NCBI GenBank assembly: GCA_964442015.1
Contig: CAYTYA010000001.1
Location: 6,372 to 70,371, forward strand
Origin: GCA-002701945 sp964442015
Lineage (GTDB): Bacteria; Fidelibacterota; Marinisomatia; Marinisomatales; TCS55
Direction: 5' to 3'
Length of the DNA stretch: 64,000 nt
In this document: positions 18,960-28,672 of the stretch, one piece after another
How the letters are laid out: every line of letters starts with the position of its first letter
How positions within the stretch are numbered: position 1 is the first letter of the stretch
The notes under the pieces: generated by a model
Told to the model about the DNA's origin: nothing
The model's database searches: none
The model's input: only the letters and a program-made list of their open reading frames with translations
Position numbers and translations under genes: made by a program

Positions 18960-19898
18960 TCATTTATCTTTTATAATTGAATTAGTATTATTTAATCGAT
19001 TATTATAATTACCTGTCCACCACTTTAATTCTTCTTCTACCCATGGTCCATACTCTTCTTCTTGATAAATCATCATTCCATCTTCAGAAAAAGAACGCCA
19101 AATCCCTTTCGGAAATCCATTTGAGTATTCACCTTCTATTGCAGGATTCCCATTGTTAAAATACCAAATCCAAACGCCATTTTGCTTTCCTTTTAAGAAT
19201 GAACCCTCTAAACGATTATTGCCATTTTCAAACCACTCATAAATTTTCCCTATTAAAATTCCTTTATCATAAATATAATTAAATTCTTTTTGTCCATTAT
19301 TATACCATGAAGTCTGTTCACCATCTTGATCACCAAGAAACCAAAATAATTTTAATCGATGGCTACCATCTTCATGCCATCCAAGCTCCCATTGATGTTT
19401 TTTACCCTTTGTATAGAATACTTCGTTAAATTTTCTACCGTTTTCATGCCAATGCGTATATCTTCCCTGTAAAACATTATACTTATAATTAATCTCTGAA
19501 AATTTTTTTTGAGATTCGTAGTACTTTGTCCATAAGCCTTCCTTGCTACCTTTAAGAAAGGTGCCTAACTCTTGTAAGACTCCAGATTGAAAAAATAATC
19601 TATATGTACCATGTCGAAGATTACTAACAAAAGTTACTTCAGATTTTTTTTCACCAGTTATATATCTCCAAGTCCAAATACCTTCTTGCAGACCTAAAAC
19701 AAGATTACCTTCAAATTCTATTTCACCTGTAGGATATTTTTTATAAACATCCCCTTCAAAAGGGCTCTTTGAACTTGGTAAATATCTTTTTCCTTTATCA
19801 TCTAGATCTTCTCTTATAATTAAACTATCTATGTTTACTCCACTAGCTTTTATAGCAGATTGAAGTAAACAAATAATTAGAATTAATACATGCACCAT
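18960..19898 (-). CDS. Secreted MORN-repeat protein
   Basis: 312 residues with a signal peptide (about 1-18). The mature protein is made of about ten MORN_2-type units of 22-24 residues built around G.W..Y...G, for example EGIWTWRYITGEKKSE, EGLWTKYYESQKKFSE, NGVWIWYFNNGNPAIEGE and KGIWRSFSEDG. Such secreted repeats are common in Bacteroidetes-like genomes (YwqK-like) and probably mediate surface binding; no enzyme motif is present. It lies 18 bases upstream of the YwaF-like gene and may start that transcript. Confidence 0.82.
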   Translation of the reverse strand: MVHVLILIICLLQSAIKASGVNIDSLIIREDLDDKGKRYLPSSKSPFEGDVYKKYPTGEIEFEGNLVLGLQEGIWTWRYITGEKKSEVTFVSNLRHGTYRLFFQSGVLQELGTFLKGSKEGLWTKYYESQKKFSEINYKYNVLQGRYTHWHENGRKFNEVFYTKGKKHQWELGWHEDGSHRLKLFWFLGDQDGEQTSWYNNGQKEFNYIYDKGILIGKIYEWFENGNNRLEGSFLKGKQNGVWIWYFNNGNPAIEGEYSNGFPKGIWRSFSEDGMMIYQEEEYGPWVEEELKWWTGNYNNRLNNTNSIIKDK

Positions 19899-19981
19899 TA
19901 AATCGATCAGAAACTAATTAAAAATAAAACTGGGGGAATACTTTGTGATATAATGCAAAAATAGAAAAAATATATACAAAA

Positions 19982-21037
19982 TTACTGAAGCTGTATTCCT
20001 CTATTATCAAAAACAGAATATAGTTTTCCATCCCAAAATTTAAATTCTCGCTCATCAATTAGTAATTCCTTTTGATTACTTATGACACTAAATCGAACTC
20101 GTTGCAGATGAAAAGTTCCTCTTATATATGGATCATACCATTTAATATATTTTATGGAATTATAGTTAATAATATTTTCTTTCATCCATGGATCAATCAT
20201 ATTAAAAAGGGGTAAAGATTCAAGTGACCCACTTATTGATGGTATTAATTCTTCTTTAGAAACTTCATCTGATCTAAAATTATCTACCCATGAATTCGTA
20301 TTCATTTTTTCATTAATTTGAATTGAGGCAGACTGAGCTACATCAATTGATTGATACTTACCAGAACGAACTCGATACCATAGGATACCACTTTTATCAA
20401 CATATCCTTTTTGTATATAAGCATCAATCCCTTTTGACTGCGCAATACTCACTAAAGATTGTGCAGCATCGAGATCTTTTCCAGAGGTTATTTGAACAGT
20501 ATAAAATTTTTCAGAATTATTAATTGGTTGAGTTATAGTTTGCTGTTCTAATCTATCCTCATCTGACTCCTTCACTGAATTATTTTTAGTTTCGCCCTTA
20601 TCATTGATAGCCGTGTCATTATAAGCACCAGTTTCATTCACCATATTTGTTTCTTCATCTACTTCATAATTTTCATTACTATCATTGTTATCATCAAAGC
20701 TATCATCTAGGTTAGCTCCATCAACAATCTTCTTCATATCTTCTATTGTAGCATTTGAATCTACCGTTACGAAAAACATATTTATCCAACCAATAGTATC
20801 TTCAAAAGCAACTTGAAACCAGGTCGTATTAAAAAGACCTTTTTTTACATCTTTTATTTTTATTACTTCTAGTTCAGTTCCTATAGGAACAAAAGTGATC
20901 GGGGATTTTGTTTTTGGATTATCAATAAGTCTTGCAGAATTATCTTTTACTATCACCTTCTTAATTCTTAGAGAATCATCTGAGCAACTCAATGTTATAA
21001 GCATTGCAACAAGGAAAAATTTTAACCTATCCCTCAC
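19982..21037 (-). CDS. Lipoprotein-like protein with SH3 and SPOR domains
   Basis: Predicted envelope protein of 351 residues. A lipoprotein-type leader ends at ITLSC. A bacterial SH3-like domain follows (about 25-90, with TELEVIKIKDVKKGLFNTTWFQV split around loops and DTIGWINMFF), then an acidic Asp/Asn/Glu-rich linker. A SPOR domain (FYTVQITSGKDLDAAQSLV, LWYRVRSGKYQS) should bind denuded peptidoglycan glycan. The C-terminal 90 residues are unassigned. I chose GTG 21037: it gives a basic-then-hydrophobic leader and has GAGAGGTGG 11 bases upstream. GTG at 21052 would overlap the upstream gene by 7 bases and is the alternative. Confidence 0.78.
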   Translation of the reverse strand: MRDRLKFFLVAMLITLSCSDDSLRIKKVIVKDNSARLIDNPKTKSPITFVPIGTELEVIKIKDVKKGLFNTTWFQVAFEDTIGWINMFFVTVDSNATIEDMKKIVDGANLDDSFDDNNDSNENYEVDEETNMVNETGAYNDTAINDKGETKNNSVKESDEDRLEQQTITQPINNSEKFYTVQITSGKDLDAAQSLVSIAQSKGIDAYIQKGYVDKSGILWYRVRSGKYQSIDVAQSASIQINEKMNTNSWVDNFRSDEVSKEELIPSISGSLESLPLFNMIDPWMKENIINYNSIKYIKWYDPYIRGTFHLQRVRFSVISNQKELLIDEREFKFWDGKLYSVFDNRGIQLQ

Positions 21038-21045
21038 AATATAAA

Positions 21046-21984
21046 TTACCACCTCTCATAATAAAATGAACTCTTTTCTATTGGGATTTCATGTATTTTG
21101 CCAAACATAAATTTTACAAAGAATTTTACAGATTCAATTAATCTACCATCTTTTCCATATTTATAAAGAATTTTTCGCACTACTGTTCCATTTTCATCAG
21201 ACATCTCAATATCAACGATGTATCCTCTTCTATCATATTGATATATTTTTTTTGCAACGCTTTCATAGTTATTTATAAGATCACCATTATTATCGATAAG
21301 ATTCCATTCTTTCAGGTTGTCTTTCCGATCATATTTATATTGATCTTTTAAAGTTAAATTTTTATTGTAATCATAAAATTTTTCTTCAACTAATTTTCCA
21401 TCAGAATTATAAGTATAAATAAAATCGCTGCTTCTTTTTCCATCTGGATAATAAGCAGTTTCTTTGGCTAACTCTTTTTCTGAATTATAACGAAATGTAT
21501 GACTGATAAATTCAGATCCTTCTTCTTTAAGATAAGAAGACTTTTCAATAAGTTGATTCTCATTATTGTATTTATACGTGTCCTTCCAATTTAATGATCC
21601 ATCATAATCATAGGATGATTCATTAATTATTTGCTTATGCTTACCATATTTGAAAATATTTTTCCAAACCAATAAACCATCTGAACCATAACTTGAAAGT
21701 TCAACAAGTAATCCATCATTATTATAAAAATAAATATCCTTACTTAATAATTCGTTCTTACCCTTATACTTTACTATAGATGATATATTGCCACTTTTAT
21801 CATAGTTAGTTCTTATTTGGTTTTGTAAAATATCAAGGTATTCACCAAATTGATTGTGAAATTCATATTTAGACTCTGTAATAATTTTAGTTAAAGATGA
21901 GTCATCTGCATTAATATATCTAATTAAAAAAAGAAAAACGAAAAATATTCTATATAACATATTTGAATTCATTCTTCTATTCAT
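21046..21984 (-). CDS. Secreted YD/RHS-like repeat protein
   Basis: 312 residues with an N-terminal signal segment (LYRIFFVFLFLIRYINA). The rest is a chain of about eight imperfect 25-30 residue units of the YD/RHS type: YNNDGLLVELSSYGSDG, KYNNENQLIEKSSY, YTYNSDGKLVEEKFYDYN, KYGKDGRLIES. These form beta-strand filaments or shells in larger RHS proteins, but this protein has no toxin or core RHS domain. Function unknown; surface location inferred. The upstream neighbour on this strand is the GMC oxidoreductase, 38 bases away. Confidence 0.75.
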   Translation of the reverse strand: MNRRMNSNMLYRIFFVFLFLIRYINADDSSLTKIITESKYEFHNQFGEYLDILQNQIRTNYDKSGNISSIVKYKGKNELLSKDIYFYNNDGLLVELSSYGSDGLLVWKNIFKYGKHKQIINESSYDYDGSLNWKDTYKYNNENQLIEKSSYLKEEGSEFISHTFRYNSEKELAKETAYYPDGKRSSDFIYTYNSDGKLVEEKFYDYNKNLTLKDQYKYDRKDNLKEWNLIDNNGDLINNYESVAKKIYQYDRRGYIVDIEMSDENGTVVRKILYKYGKDGRLIESVKFFVKFMFGKIHEIPIEKSSFYYERW

Positions 21985-22022
21985 AAATAATTAGAATCTA
22001 TAAGTATTCTTGCAGATGGTGT

Positions 22023-23591
22023 CTACCCTTTACTTGGTATTTGATCAAGAATATATTCAGACATAGCTGTAATAGTTAAGCTTGGATTTACACCGAGATT
22101 TGCTGGCACAATAGAACCATCAGCTATATAAAGATTATCATATCCAAAAATCCGACCTTTATAATCTATTACACCATTATCAGAAGTGTCTGCCATAACA
22201 CAGCCTCCCATAATATGTGCTGTTGTAGAGGTATTAAAAAAAATCTCTGTTATGCTCGTAGCAGGATCACCTCCTATCTTATCTGCCAATCTTCTTGTAT
22301 ACTCATTTGCTACAGGAATATATGCTGGTACCTTTTGATCTGTATCGCAATTAGAGTTCATTGACTTGCCACCTAATCTCCACCATCTACGTTTATAATC
22401 AAATCTCATGTAATTACTAATAGTCTGCATTACAAGAACATAAGTTGATTTCTCAGACACACCAATTGGATTGATACTTCTTAAGAAAACAAAAGGGTTA
22501 CGAATAATTTTCCATAACCATAAGATTGGTCTGGGAACATAATCATGCTTATCAACTAATAAAGTTGCTAATAAAGACATAGCACCCTGTCCCTTACCAT
22601 ATCGACAAGTTTCAATATGAGTATTTTTATCTGGGTAAATACCGGAAGTAATAGCTATACCTTTAGAAAAGTCAACGTCCTTCCCTCTTGAAACGACTCC
22701 CTGAATTGCCTCACTATTTGTTCGGATAAAGTTACCTAATTGGTGAGAAATTTTTGGTAAAGAACCTCTCAACTTACATTGGTGTAATAGTTTTACTGTA
22801 CCCATGACACCTCCAGAAAAAAATACTCCTGATGTATTATATTGCTTTTTCCTTTTCAAAATACCAGTAATTTTTTTTACAGATATTATATATTGATTTG
22901 AGTCAATAGGCTTTACATCTATCACTTTCGTTTCAGGTATAATATCTACTCCGAGTTTTTCTGCAAGATAAAGATAATTTAAATCTAATGTATTTTTTGC
23001 TCCATGCCTACAGCCTACCATGCAACCTCCACACAAAGTGCATCCTGTTCGATCTGGCCCATTTCCGTTAAAATATGGATCAGGCACTTTCTTTCCAGGT
23101 TCTCCAAAATATACACCAACATCGTTAACATGAAATGTATCACCTACACCAGCATCTTCAGCGCATTCTTTAAGTAATTTATCTGCGTGTGTAACAACCT
23201 CACTCTTTGTTACACCCAACATTACTTTTGCTTTGTCATAATATGGTGCAAGTCTATCTTTCCATCCTGGTCCGCCCCATAATGGATTATCAAATGCTTC
23301 ATCTGAAGGAACCAAGAGATTATTTGCATAGACTAAACTTCCTCCACCAACTCCAGCTCCATGTAGTATAAATACATCTTTTAGAAGTGTAAGTGCCTGG
23401 ATACCATAAAACCCTATTTTTGGCATCCAGAAATATTTTCTAAAATTCCAATTAGTTTTAGGAAAATCCTTCGATCTATAACGTTTTCCTTGTTCAATTA
23501 CAGCAACTTTATATCCTTTTTCAGCTAAACGCAAAGCTGCAACTGATCCTCCAAACCCTGAACCAATTATAATATAATCATAGTCTAGCAT
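22023..23591 (-). CDS. GMC family FAD oxidoreductase with cysteine cluster
   Basis: Flavoprotein of 522 residues that oxidises an alcohol group. The FAD-binding Rossmann motif is IIGSGFGGSVAALRLAEKG (about 7-25). Next come GGSLVYANNLLVPSD and, near residue 184, a cluster CTLCGGCMVGCRHGAKNT with four Cys spaced 2-2-3. The C-terminal GMC part has HIMGGCVMADT and ADGSIVPANLGVNPSLTI. The cluster and GAKNTLDLNYLYLAE resemble the cholesterol-oxidase-like bacterial GMC subgroup. The substrate may be a sterol-like or sugar alcohol; neighbours favour carbohydrate use. It forms an operon with the esterase (3-base gap). Confidence 0.9.
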   Translation of the reverse strand: MLDYDYIIIGSGFGGSVAALRLAEKGYKVAVIEQGKRYRSKDFPKTNWNFRKYFWMPKIGFYGIQALTLLKDVFILHGAGVGGGSLVYANNLLVPSDEAFDNPLWGGPGWKDRLAPYYDKAKVMLGVTKSEVVTHADKLLKECAEDAGVGDTFHVNDVGVYFGEPGKKVPDPYFNGNGPDRTGCTLCGGCMVGCRHGAKNTLDLNYLYLAEKLGVDIIPETKVIDVKPIDSNQYIISVKKITGILKRKKQYNTSGVFFSGGVMGTVKLLHQCKLRGSLPKISHQLGNFIRTNSEAIQGVVSRGKDVDFSKGIAITSGIYPDKNTHIETCRYGKGQGAMSLLATLLVDKHDYVPRPILWLWKIIRNPFVFLRSINPIGVSEKSTYVLVMQTISNYMRFDYKRRWWRLGGKSMNSNCDTDQKVPAYIPVANEYTRRLADKIGGDPATSITEIFFNTSTTAHIMGGCVMADTSDNGVIDYKGRIFGYDNLYIADGSIVPANLGVNPSLTITAMSEYILDQIPSKG

Positions 23592-23594
23592 TGA

Positions 23595-24311
23595 CTAATT
23601 ATTACTTTTACTAAGAAACCATTTATATAATTCAGAATTATCATATGTTATCGTCCAAGAATCATGGTGTAGTTCAGGATATAGTGTATAACGAACTTCT
23701 CCACCTTTGTTTTTTAAAGACTTGATCATAATCTCAGACTCCTTAGGAAAATGCACTTCATCAAGAGCACCCTGAAATACCCAAAAAGGTAATTTAGTTA
23801 ATCGAGAAGCGGTTGTTGGGTCACCTCCCCCACATATAGGTGCAGCTGCTGCAAAAAGATCTGGCCTATATGCGGCTATAGCCCATGTACCTCTTCCACC
23901 CATACTTAACCCCGTTACATATAATCTTGATTTATCTACACGAAAATTTTTAATAATCTTTAATAATAAAGATTCTAACGCTATTAACATTTCTTCATCC
24001 CGCCAAACAAAGTCAATCGGGCATTGTGGTGATATAGCAATAAATTGGAAATCTTTTTTTGAATTAACTATCTTGGGTATCCCATGTATTTTTACGAGTT
24101 CAAGATCATCACCACGCTCTCCCATACCATGGAGAAATAATATCGTTGGCCATTTTTTTTCTTTATCATTTTTATAATCTTCTGGCAAATAAAATAAATA
24201 ATCTAAACTAATATTATTTTTTTCGATGATATCAGATTTTATCTTACGCTGTTGAGAATTTCCTGAAGCACAAAGCAATATAGATACAATTATAAATCGT
24301 AAAATAATCAT
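23595..24311 (-). CDS. Secreted alpha/beta-hydrolase esterase
   Basis: 238 residues with a signal peptide (about 1-19, ending SGNSQ). Catalytic triad candidates: Ser in TGLSMGGRGTWAIAAYRPD, Asp in FQGALDEVHFP, His in PELHHDSWTITY. PTILFLHGMGERGDDLELV supplies the oxyanion-hole HG. Family fit is the polyhydroxybutyrate-depolymerase/carboxylesterase (CE1-like) group, whose members remove acyl groups from polysaccharides or cleave small esters. Placement beside a symporter, a sugar-type dehydrogenase and a mannanase supports polysaccharide de-esterification, but that is inference. Confidence 0.85.
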   Translation of the reverse strand: MIILRFIIVSILLCASGNSQQRKIKSDIIEKNNISLDYLFYLPEDYKNDKEKKWPTILFLHGMGERGDDLELVKIHGIPKIVNSKKDFQFIAISPQCPIDFVWRDEEMLIALESLLLKIIKNFRVDKSRLYVTGLSMGGRGTWAIAAYRPDLFAAAAPICGGGDPTTASRLTKLPFWVFQGALDEVHFPKESEIMIKSLKNKGGEVRYTLYPELHHDSWTITYDNSELYKWFLSKSNN

Positions 24312-24318
24312 CTCCGTC

Positions 24319-25392
24319 TCAAACCGCCCAATCCATTAATGGTGGTTGCATAAAATCTGAATGAACTTCAATAGTCTCATTTATTTTTATTGATGTATCG
24401 ATCGCTTCCATAACTTCGATGACATGTGCAGCATGTTCTGCAGAAGCACGGTGAGGTTTATTATTTAGAATCGCATCTGCAATTTCTTCTAATCCCCTTG
24501 CATACTCAGTACCATCGTACCCTTCTCTAATAGAAGGAATAACAGATAACTCCTCACCAATTTCAATAAATTCTAAAGGAGAAGAAAAATCATGCCCGCT
24601 TCCTAAAAATAGCATACCATTATCTCCATGAATCTCAATGCCATGATCTTGTTTTGAATCATTTGCATAAAAATTACAAGTTAATCTTAATAATGCTCCA
24701 TTATTCATTTCAAGTAGAGCAAGAATAAAATCCGGAGTGCTAACCTTAAATGATTTCCCATCTAATGTTCTACGTGTAGGCATAATTACCTTTCCAAATC
24801 CGGTAACACTTTTGATTGATCCCATAAGGGCAGTGCATATTGTTAACGCATAAATCCCTACATCCCATAAAACACCAACATCAAAAAAAGGCTTCGGATT
24901 TGGATGCCAATTTTCAATTCTATCATGGTTTATCTCTGCATATACTAGTCTTATCTTGCCTAGGAGACCATCAGTTATATATTTATAGGCCGTTTGTTGC
25001 ATTTCACCCATGTACGTTATGGGGGCACTACTTAATCTAAGATTATTTTTTTCAGATAATCTAATGATCCTCTTAGCATCCTTATAATTCATTGCTAATG
25101 GTTTTTCAGTATAAACATGTTTACCTGAATTCAAAATCTTCTCAATAACCTCTACATGCGCATGATGGATCGTTAGGTTAACTACCAAATCAATTTTTGG
25201 ATCTGACAACATTTTATCCAAGTTTTCATAGACTTGACAGTTGTATAAACTTGAAAAACTTTTAGCTCTATCAATATCAATATCCGTAAGTCCAATTAAT
25301 TGTATATTATTATAATCACTAATTTGTTCTAAATATTTTTCAGCAATGTTTCCACATCCAACTATACCAATATTTATTTTTTTATTTTCCAT
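24319..25392 (-). CDS. Gfo/Idh/MocA family oxidoreductase
   Basis: NAD(P)-dependent dehydrogenase of 357 residues acting on a sugar, inositol or derivative. The N-terminal Rossmann fold shows NIGIVGCGNIAEKYLEQI (about 7-24), followed by the family's TEKPLAMNYKDAKRI with the catalytic Lys in EKP. The C-terminal alpha/beta domain includes WDVGIYALTICTALMG and HGDNGMLFLGSG. No signal peptide, so cytoplasmic. It lies between the symporter (24 bases upstream) and the esterase (7 bases downstream) in a likely four-gene operon. Confidence 0.92.
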   Translation of the reverse strand: MENKKINIGIVGCGNIAEKYLEQISDYNNIQLIGLTDIDIDRAKSFSSLYNCQVYENLDKMLSDPKIDLVVNLTIHHAHVEVIEKILNSGKHVYTEKPLAMNYKDAKRIIRLSEKNNLRLSSAPITYMGEMQQTAYKYITDGLLGKIRLVYAEINHDRIENWHPNPKPFFDVGVLWDVGIYALTICTALMGSIKSVTGFGKVIMPTRRTLDGKSFKVSTPDFILALLEMNNGALLRLTCNFYANDSKQDHGIEIHGDNGMLFLGSGHDFSSPLEFIEIGEELSVIPSIREGYDGTEYARGLEEIADAILNNKPHRASAEHAAHVIEVMEAIDTSIKINETIEVHSDFMQPPLMDWAV

Positions 25393-25416
25393 TTATGTTT
25401 TAAATATTATTTAATA

Positions 25417-27210
25417 TTATAATTCGGAATCAAGTTTATTATACCAATTTTTTTTCAGAAAGATTGTTGTTATGATAGCAATAATCAATGAAGAAAAGAA
25501 AGCAGAATATTTGTAAACAAGCAGATAAATAGGAATCAAAACCATACTAATCTGCCAAATCATTCCTATAATAATATTTAATATATCATTTAAAAAGTTC
25601 CTATTCGGCTCAATGGTGTTATCAGTTAAATTAATTTGTTTTAATATAGGTTTCCAAAAACCCCATGGTCTAACATTTTTATAAAATTCCATTAAAGTTT
25701 CATCATTATCAGGCTTAGTAAATAAGCTTCCTAAAACTCCAGAAAAACCTGAAATTAATAAAATCAAAGGAAAAGCATTTAATGGGGATAGTTCAGGAAG
25801 TAGTATAGGTATAAGAAGAGCAGCAGTAACTCCAGAAACCATACCTGCAAAATAACCAAATCCATTAAATCTCCACCAATGCCATTTTAGAATATTTGGA
25901 GCTGTATACCCTCCAAATAAACCTGAAACTATCCATTGTGTTACACTATTAACTGATTCGGACATGAAACCAAAAATTATTCCTATACCAACGATCAGGA
26001 ATGAACTTATATAACTTGCTTTAATATAAATCTGTGAACTAGCATTAGGATTGATATAGCGTTTATATAAATCATTTACTAAATAGGCAGCTCCAGCATT
26101 TACTGTAGAATCGAATGTCGACATAAAGGCTGCCAACATTCCTGCAAGAACAAGCCCAACTAATCCAACGGGTAAAAACTCATTGATTACCCATGGTAAT
26201 ACTAATTCAAAATCTACATTATCACCCATCTTGATTAGGTCATTACTAAAAAAAACCAGCGCCAATGTTGTTACTCCTGCTATCATAAACCATCTTGGTA
26301 TCTGACATATTGAAACGATACCACTCATTAAGCCTGCTTCTTTTGGTGTCTTTGATGCTAATATTCTTTGCATATCATATCCTGGGGTTGGTCCCGCAAT
26401 ACTTATTAACATACCTTTAAAAATCATCATCATAAAAAATATTGTAAATAAATTCCATCCATCTGAAGTTATCTGACTATTTGCAGCAGGGATTAATTCG
26501 TTCCAGTTAAGATCTAATTCCCATCCAAAAGAAAGATCAAACCAACCTTCTGGTACAGATTGATAGAGCGTATCAGGAGATACTCTATTAAAAGCTATTA
26601 TTCCAATTGCGATTGATACGATAGTTAATAATATAAATTGAATTAAATCTGTAAATACAACACTATACATACCACCTATAACAACATAAATTGTAGTAAT
26701 GCCCATAAAGATTAATGCATACACCTCAGGAGCAAAATTATATGGGAAAAAGACACTAGCAAACTTTCCAATTCCCTGAAAAGCATAGGCCAAAAAACCA
26801 ATTACACTAATCATCGCAAATAATAATACACTAATTCTTGATAGCTCTGCTCCTTTTCCCTCCCCAAATCTAGTTGTTATCCATTCAGACCCGGTAACTA
26901 CATTTGATCGACGTATCCATATGGAAAGATAAATCATGAGGAAAATTTGATTAAACGTTGGCCAAATCCATGGAATCCATGCCCCTTTTACACCGTATAC
27001 TAAAAACATAAGTACTAGCCACATAGTGCCAGTGATATCGAACATTGATGATGAATTTGAAATACCTAATATATACCAAGGAACTGATCTACCTGCTAAA
27101 AAATATGTATCTAGGTTTTGAGATGCACGTTTACTTATATAAATCCCAACAATAACTACCGTTACAAGGTATAGAACTACGATTGATATATCTATGGGAT
27201 GGATTGACAT
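25417..27210 (-). CDS. Sodium:solute symporter (SSS family), probably sugar
   Basis: Inner-membrane symporter of 597 residues with about 14 transmembrane segments. Typical SSS signatures: DTYFLAGRSVPWYILGISNSSSMFDI (split; about 34-59), the core VVIGGMYSVVFTDLIQF, and GMLAAFMSTFDSTVNAGAAY. Length and motifs fit the vSGLT-like sugar/polyol subgroup more than proline or pantothenate carriers. It is the first gene of the minus-strand block with dehydrogenase, esterase and GMC oxidoreductase, and is divergent from the mannanase gene across 147 AT-rich bases, so both probably share control. Confidence 0.9.
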   Translation of the reverse strand: MSIHPIDISIVVLYLVTVVIVGIYISKRASQNLDTYFLAGRSVPWYILGISNSSSMFDITGTMWLVLMFLVYGVKGAWIPWIWPTFNQIFLMIYLSIWIRRSNVVTGSEWITTRFGEGKGAELSRISVLLFAMISVIGFLAYAFQGIGKFASVFFPYNFAPEVYALIFMGITTIYVVIGGMYSVVFTDLIQFILLTIVSIAIGIIAFNRVSPDTLYQSVPEGWFDLSFGWELDLNWNELIPAANSQITSDGWNLFTIFFMMMIFKGMLISIAGPTPGYDMQRILASKTPKEAGLMSGIVSICQIPRWFMIAGVTTLALVFFSNDLIKMGDNVDFELVLPWVINEFLPVGLVGLVLAGMLAAFMSTFDSTVNAGAAYLVNDLYKRYINPNASSQIYIKASYISSFLIVGIGIIFGFMSESVNSVTQWIVSGLFGGYTAPNILKWHWWRFNGFGYFAGMVSGVTAALLIPILLPELSPLNAFPLILLISGFSGVLGSLFTKPDNDETLMEFYKNVRPWGFWKPILKQINLTDNTIEPNRNFLNDILNIIIGMIWQISMVLIPIYLLVYKYSAFFSSLIIAIITTIFLKKNWYNKLDSEL

Positions 27211-27357
27211 AATAAATAAAAATTAATAGTTCTATTAATAAAAAATTATATTAGCAGTATCCTTAATTCTATCATGCAATTTATGACCATTTAATCAGAA
27301 ATATTATTTAATATAATTATAGATTACAGTCATGTTTTTGATTAGAAAAAATTATAA

Positions 27358-28659
27358 ATGAAAAAGATATTTTTGTTAACAATTCTACTTTTGATAGGAG
27401 GTATCTTAGTGGTTAAAAATGATCATAAAGTAAATGACGGTTTTGTTTCAGTGGATGGAAAAAGATTTTTTCTAAATGATAAGCCTTATTATTTCTTGGG
27501 AACTAATCTCTGGTATGGAATGAATCTTGGTTCAAAAGGAGAAAGTGGTGATAGACAACGATTAATAAATGAGCTAGACTTCCTTAGTAATATTGGAGTA
27601 AAGAATTTACGATTAATGGCTAGTAGTGAAGGTCCTGATTCTGAAAAATGGAGAATCGTTCCATCTCTTCAGTCTGCTCCAGGAAAATATAATACTGATC
27701 TATTAGATGGATTAGATTTTCTTTTATTTGAAATGGGAAAACGAGATATGAAAGCAATTATGTGTTTGAATAATTTCTGGCATTGGTCAGGTGGAATGGG
27801 GCAATATGTATCATGGGAAAATAATACAACAATTCCTTACCCTCCTATTGAGGGTGGAGGTGATTGGCAAAAATATCAGGAATATGCTTCTTCTTTTTAC
27901 TCCAACAAAGGGGCCAAGGAGCATTATTATAATCATATACGTTTTATTGTATTAAGAGAAAATACATATACAGGAAAATTATATCGCGATGATCCAACAA
28001 TTATGTCATGGCAACTAGGAAATGAACCTAGAGGAATCAATAATCGTGAAGATTTTTTAGATTGGATCGAATTTTCTGCACAATTGATAAAAGATATAGA
28101 TCCTAATCATTTAGTGACAGTTGGCAGCGAAGGTTCTACTGCCCATCCATCATCAGGAAATAATTTTGTTAAAGATCATGAAAGTGAATATATTGATTAC
28201 ACAACTATACATATATGGATACAAAACTGGGGGTGGTTTAACCCTACCGATGAACAATCTTTATCTACTTCAATAGATAGAGTACAGATTTACATTAATG
28301 AGCATGAGAAATTAGCTATAAAATTAAATAAGCCAGTAGTTTTAGAAGAGTTTGGGATTTCTAGAGATTATAATAATTATTCTTCAAATTCTTCTGTATC
28401 TCTTCGAGATAAATACTTTAATAAGGTTTTTGATATCATTTCCTTGAAAGTGAAAAATGGTTCTCCATTAGCAGGATCAAACTTTTGGGCATGGGGAGGA
28501 TTTGGACGGCCAAGAAAACCTAAGTCAATATGGAAAAAACATGATCAATTTATTGGTGATCCACCACATGAATTTCAAGGGTGGTATTCTATATATAATT
28601 CAGATTTATCAACAATAAAAATTATTAAAAACTTTGCTTCAAAGTTTAATAATATGTAA
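27358..28659 (+). CDS. Glycoside hydrolase family 5 (beta-mannanase-like)
   Basis: Exported endo-glycosidase of 433 residues. An N-terminal hydrophobic leader (about 3-18) gives export or membrane anchoring. The TIM barrel starts at FVSVDGKRFFLNDKPYYFLG. The acid/base Glu lies in WQLGNEPRG (about 223) and the nucleophile Glu in PVVLEEFGISRD (about 329). NNFWHWSGGMGQYVSW and FWAWGGFGRP are typical of the GH5 mannanase subgroup (GH5_7). Predicted to cut mannan or mannooligosaccharides in the periplasm or at the surface. It is divergent from the symporter block and probably supplies its substrate. No SusC/SusD pair is nearby. Confidence 0.88.
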   Translation: MKKIFLLTILLLIGGILVVKNDHKVNDGFVSVDGKRFFLNDKPYYFLGTNLWYGMNLGSKGESGDRQRLINELDFLSNIGVKNLRLMASSEGPDSEKWRIVPSLQSAPGKYNTDLLDGLDFLLFEMGKRDMKAIMCLNNFWHWSGGMGQYVSWENNTTIPYPPIEGGGDWQKYQEYASSFYSNKGAKEHYYNHIRFIVLRENTYTGKLYRDDPTIMSWQLGNEPRGINNREDFLDWIEFSAQLIKDIDPNHLVTVGSEGSTAHPSSGNNFVKDHESEYIDYTTIHIWIQNWGWFNPTDEQSLSTSIDRVQIYINEHEKLAIKLNKPVVLEEFGISRDYNNYSSNSSVSLRDKYFNKVFDIISLKVKNGSPLAGSNFWAWGGFGRPRKPKSIWKKHDQFIGDPPHEFQGWYSIYNSDLSTIKIIKNFASKFNNM

Positions 28660-28672
28660 AAACAGTTGAAAA

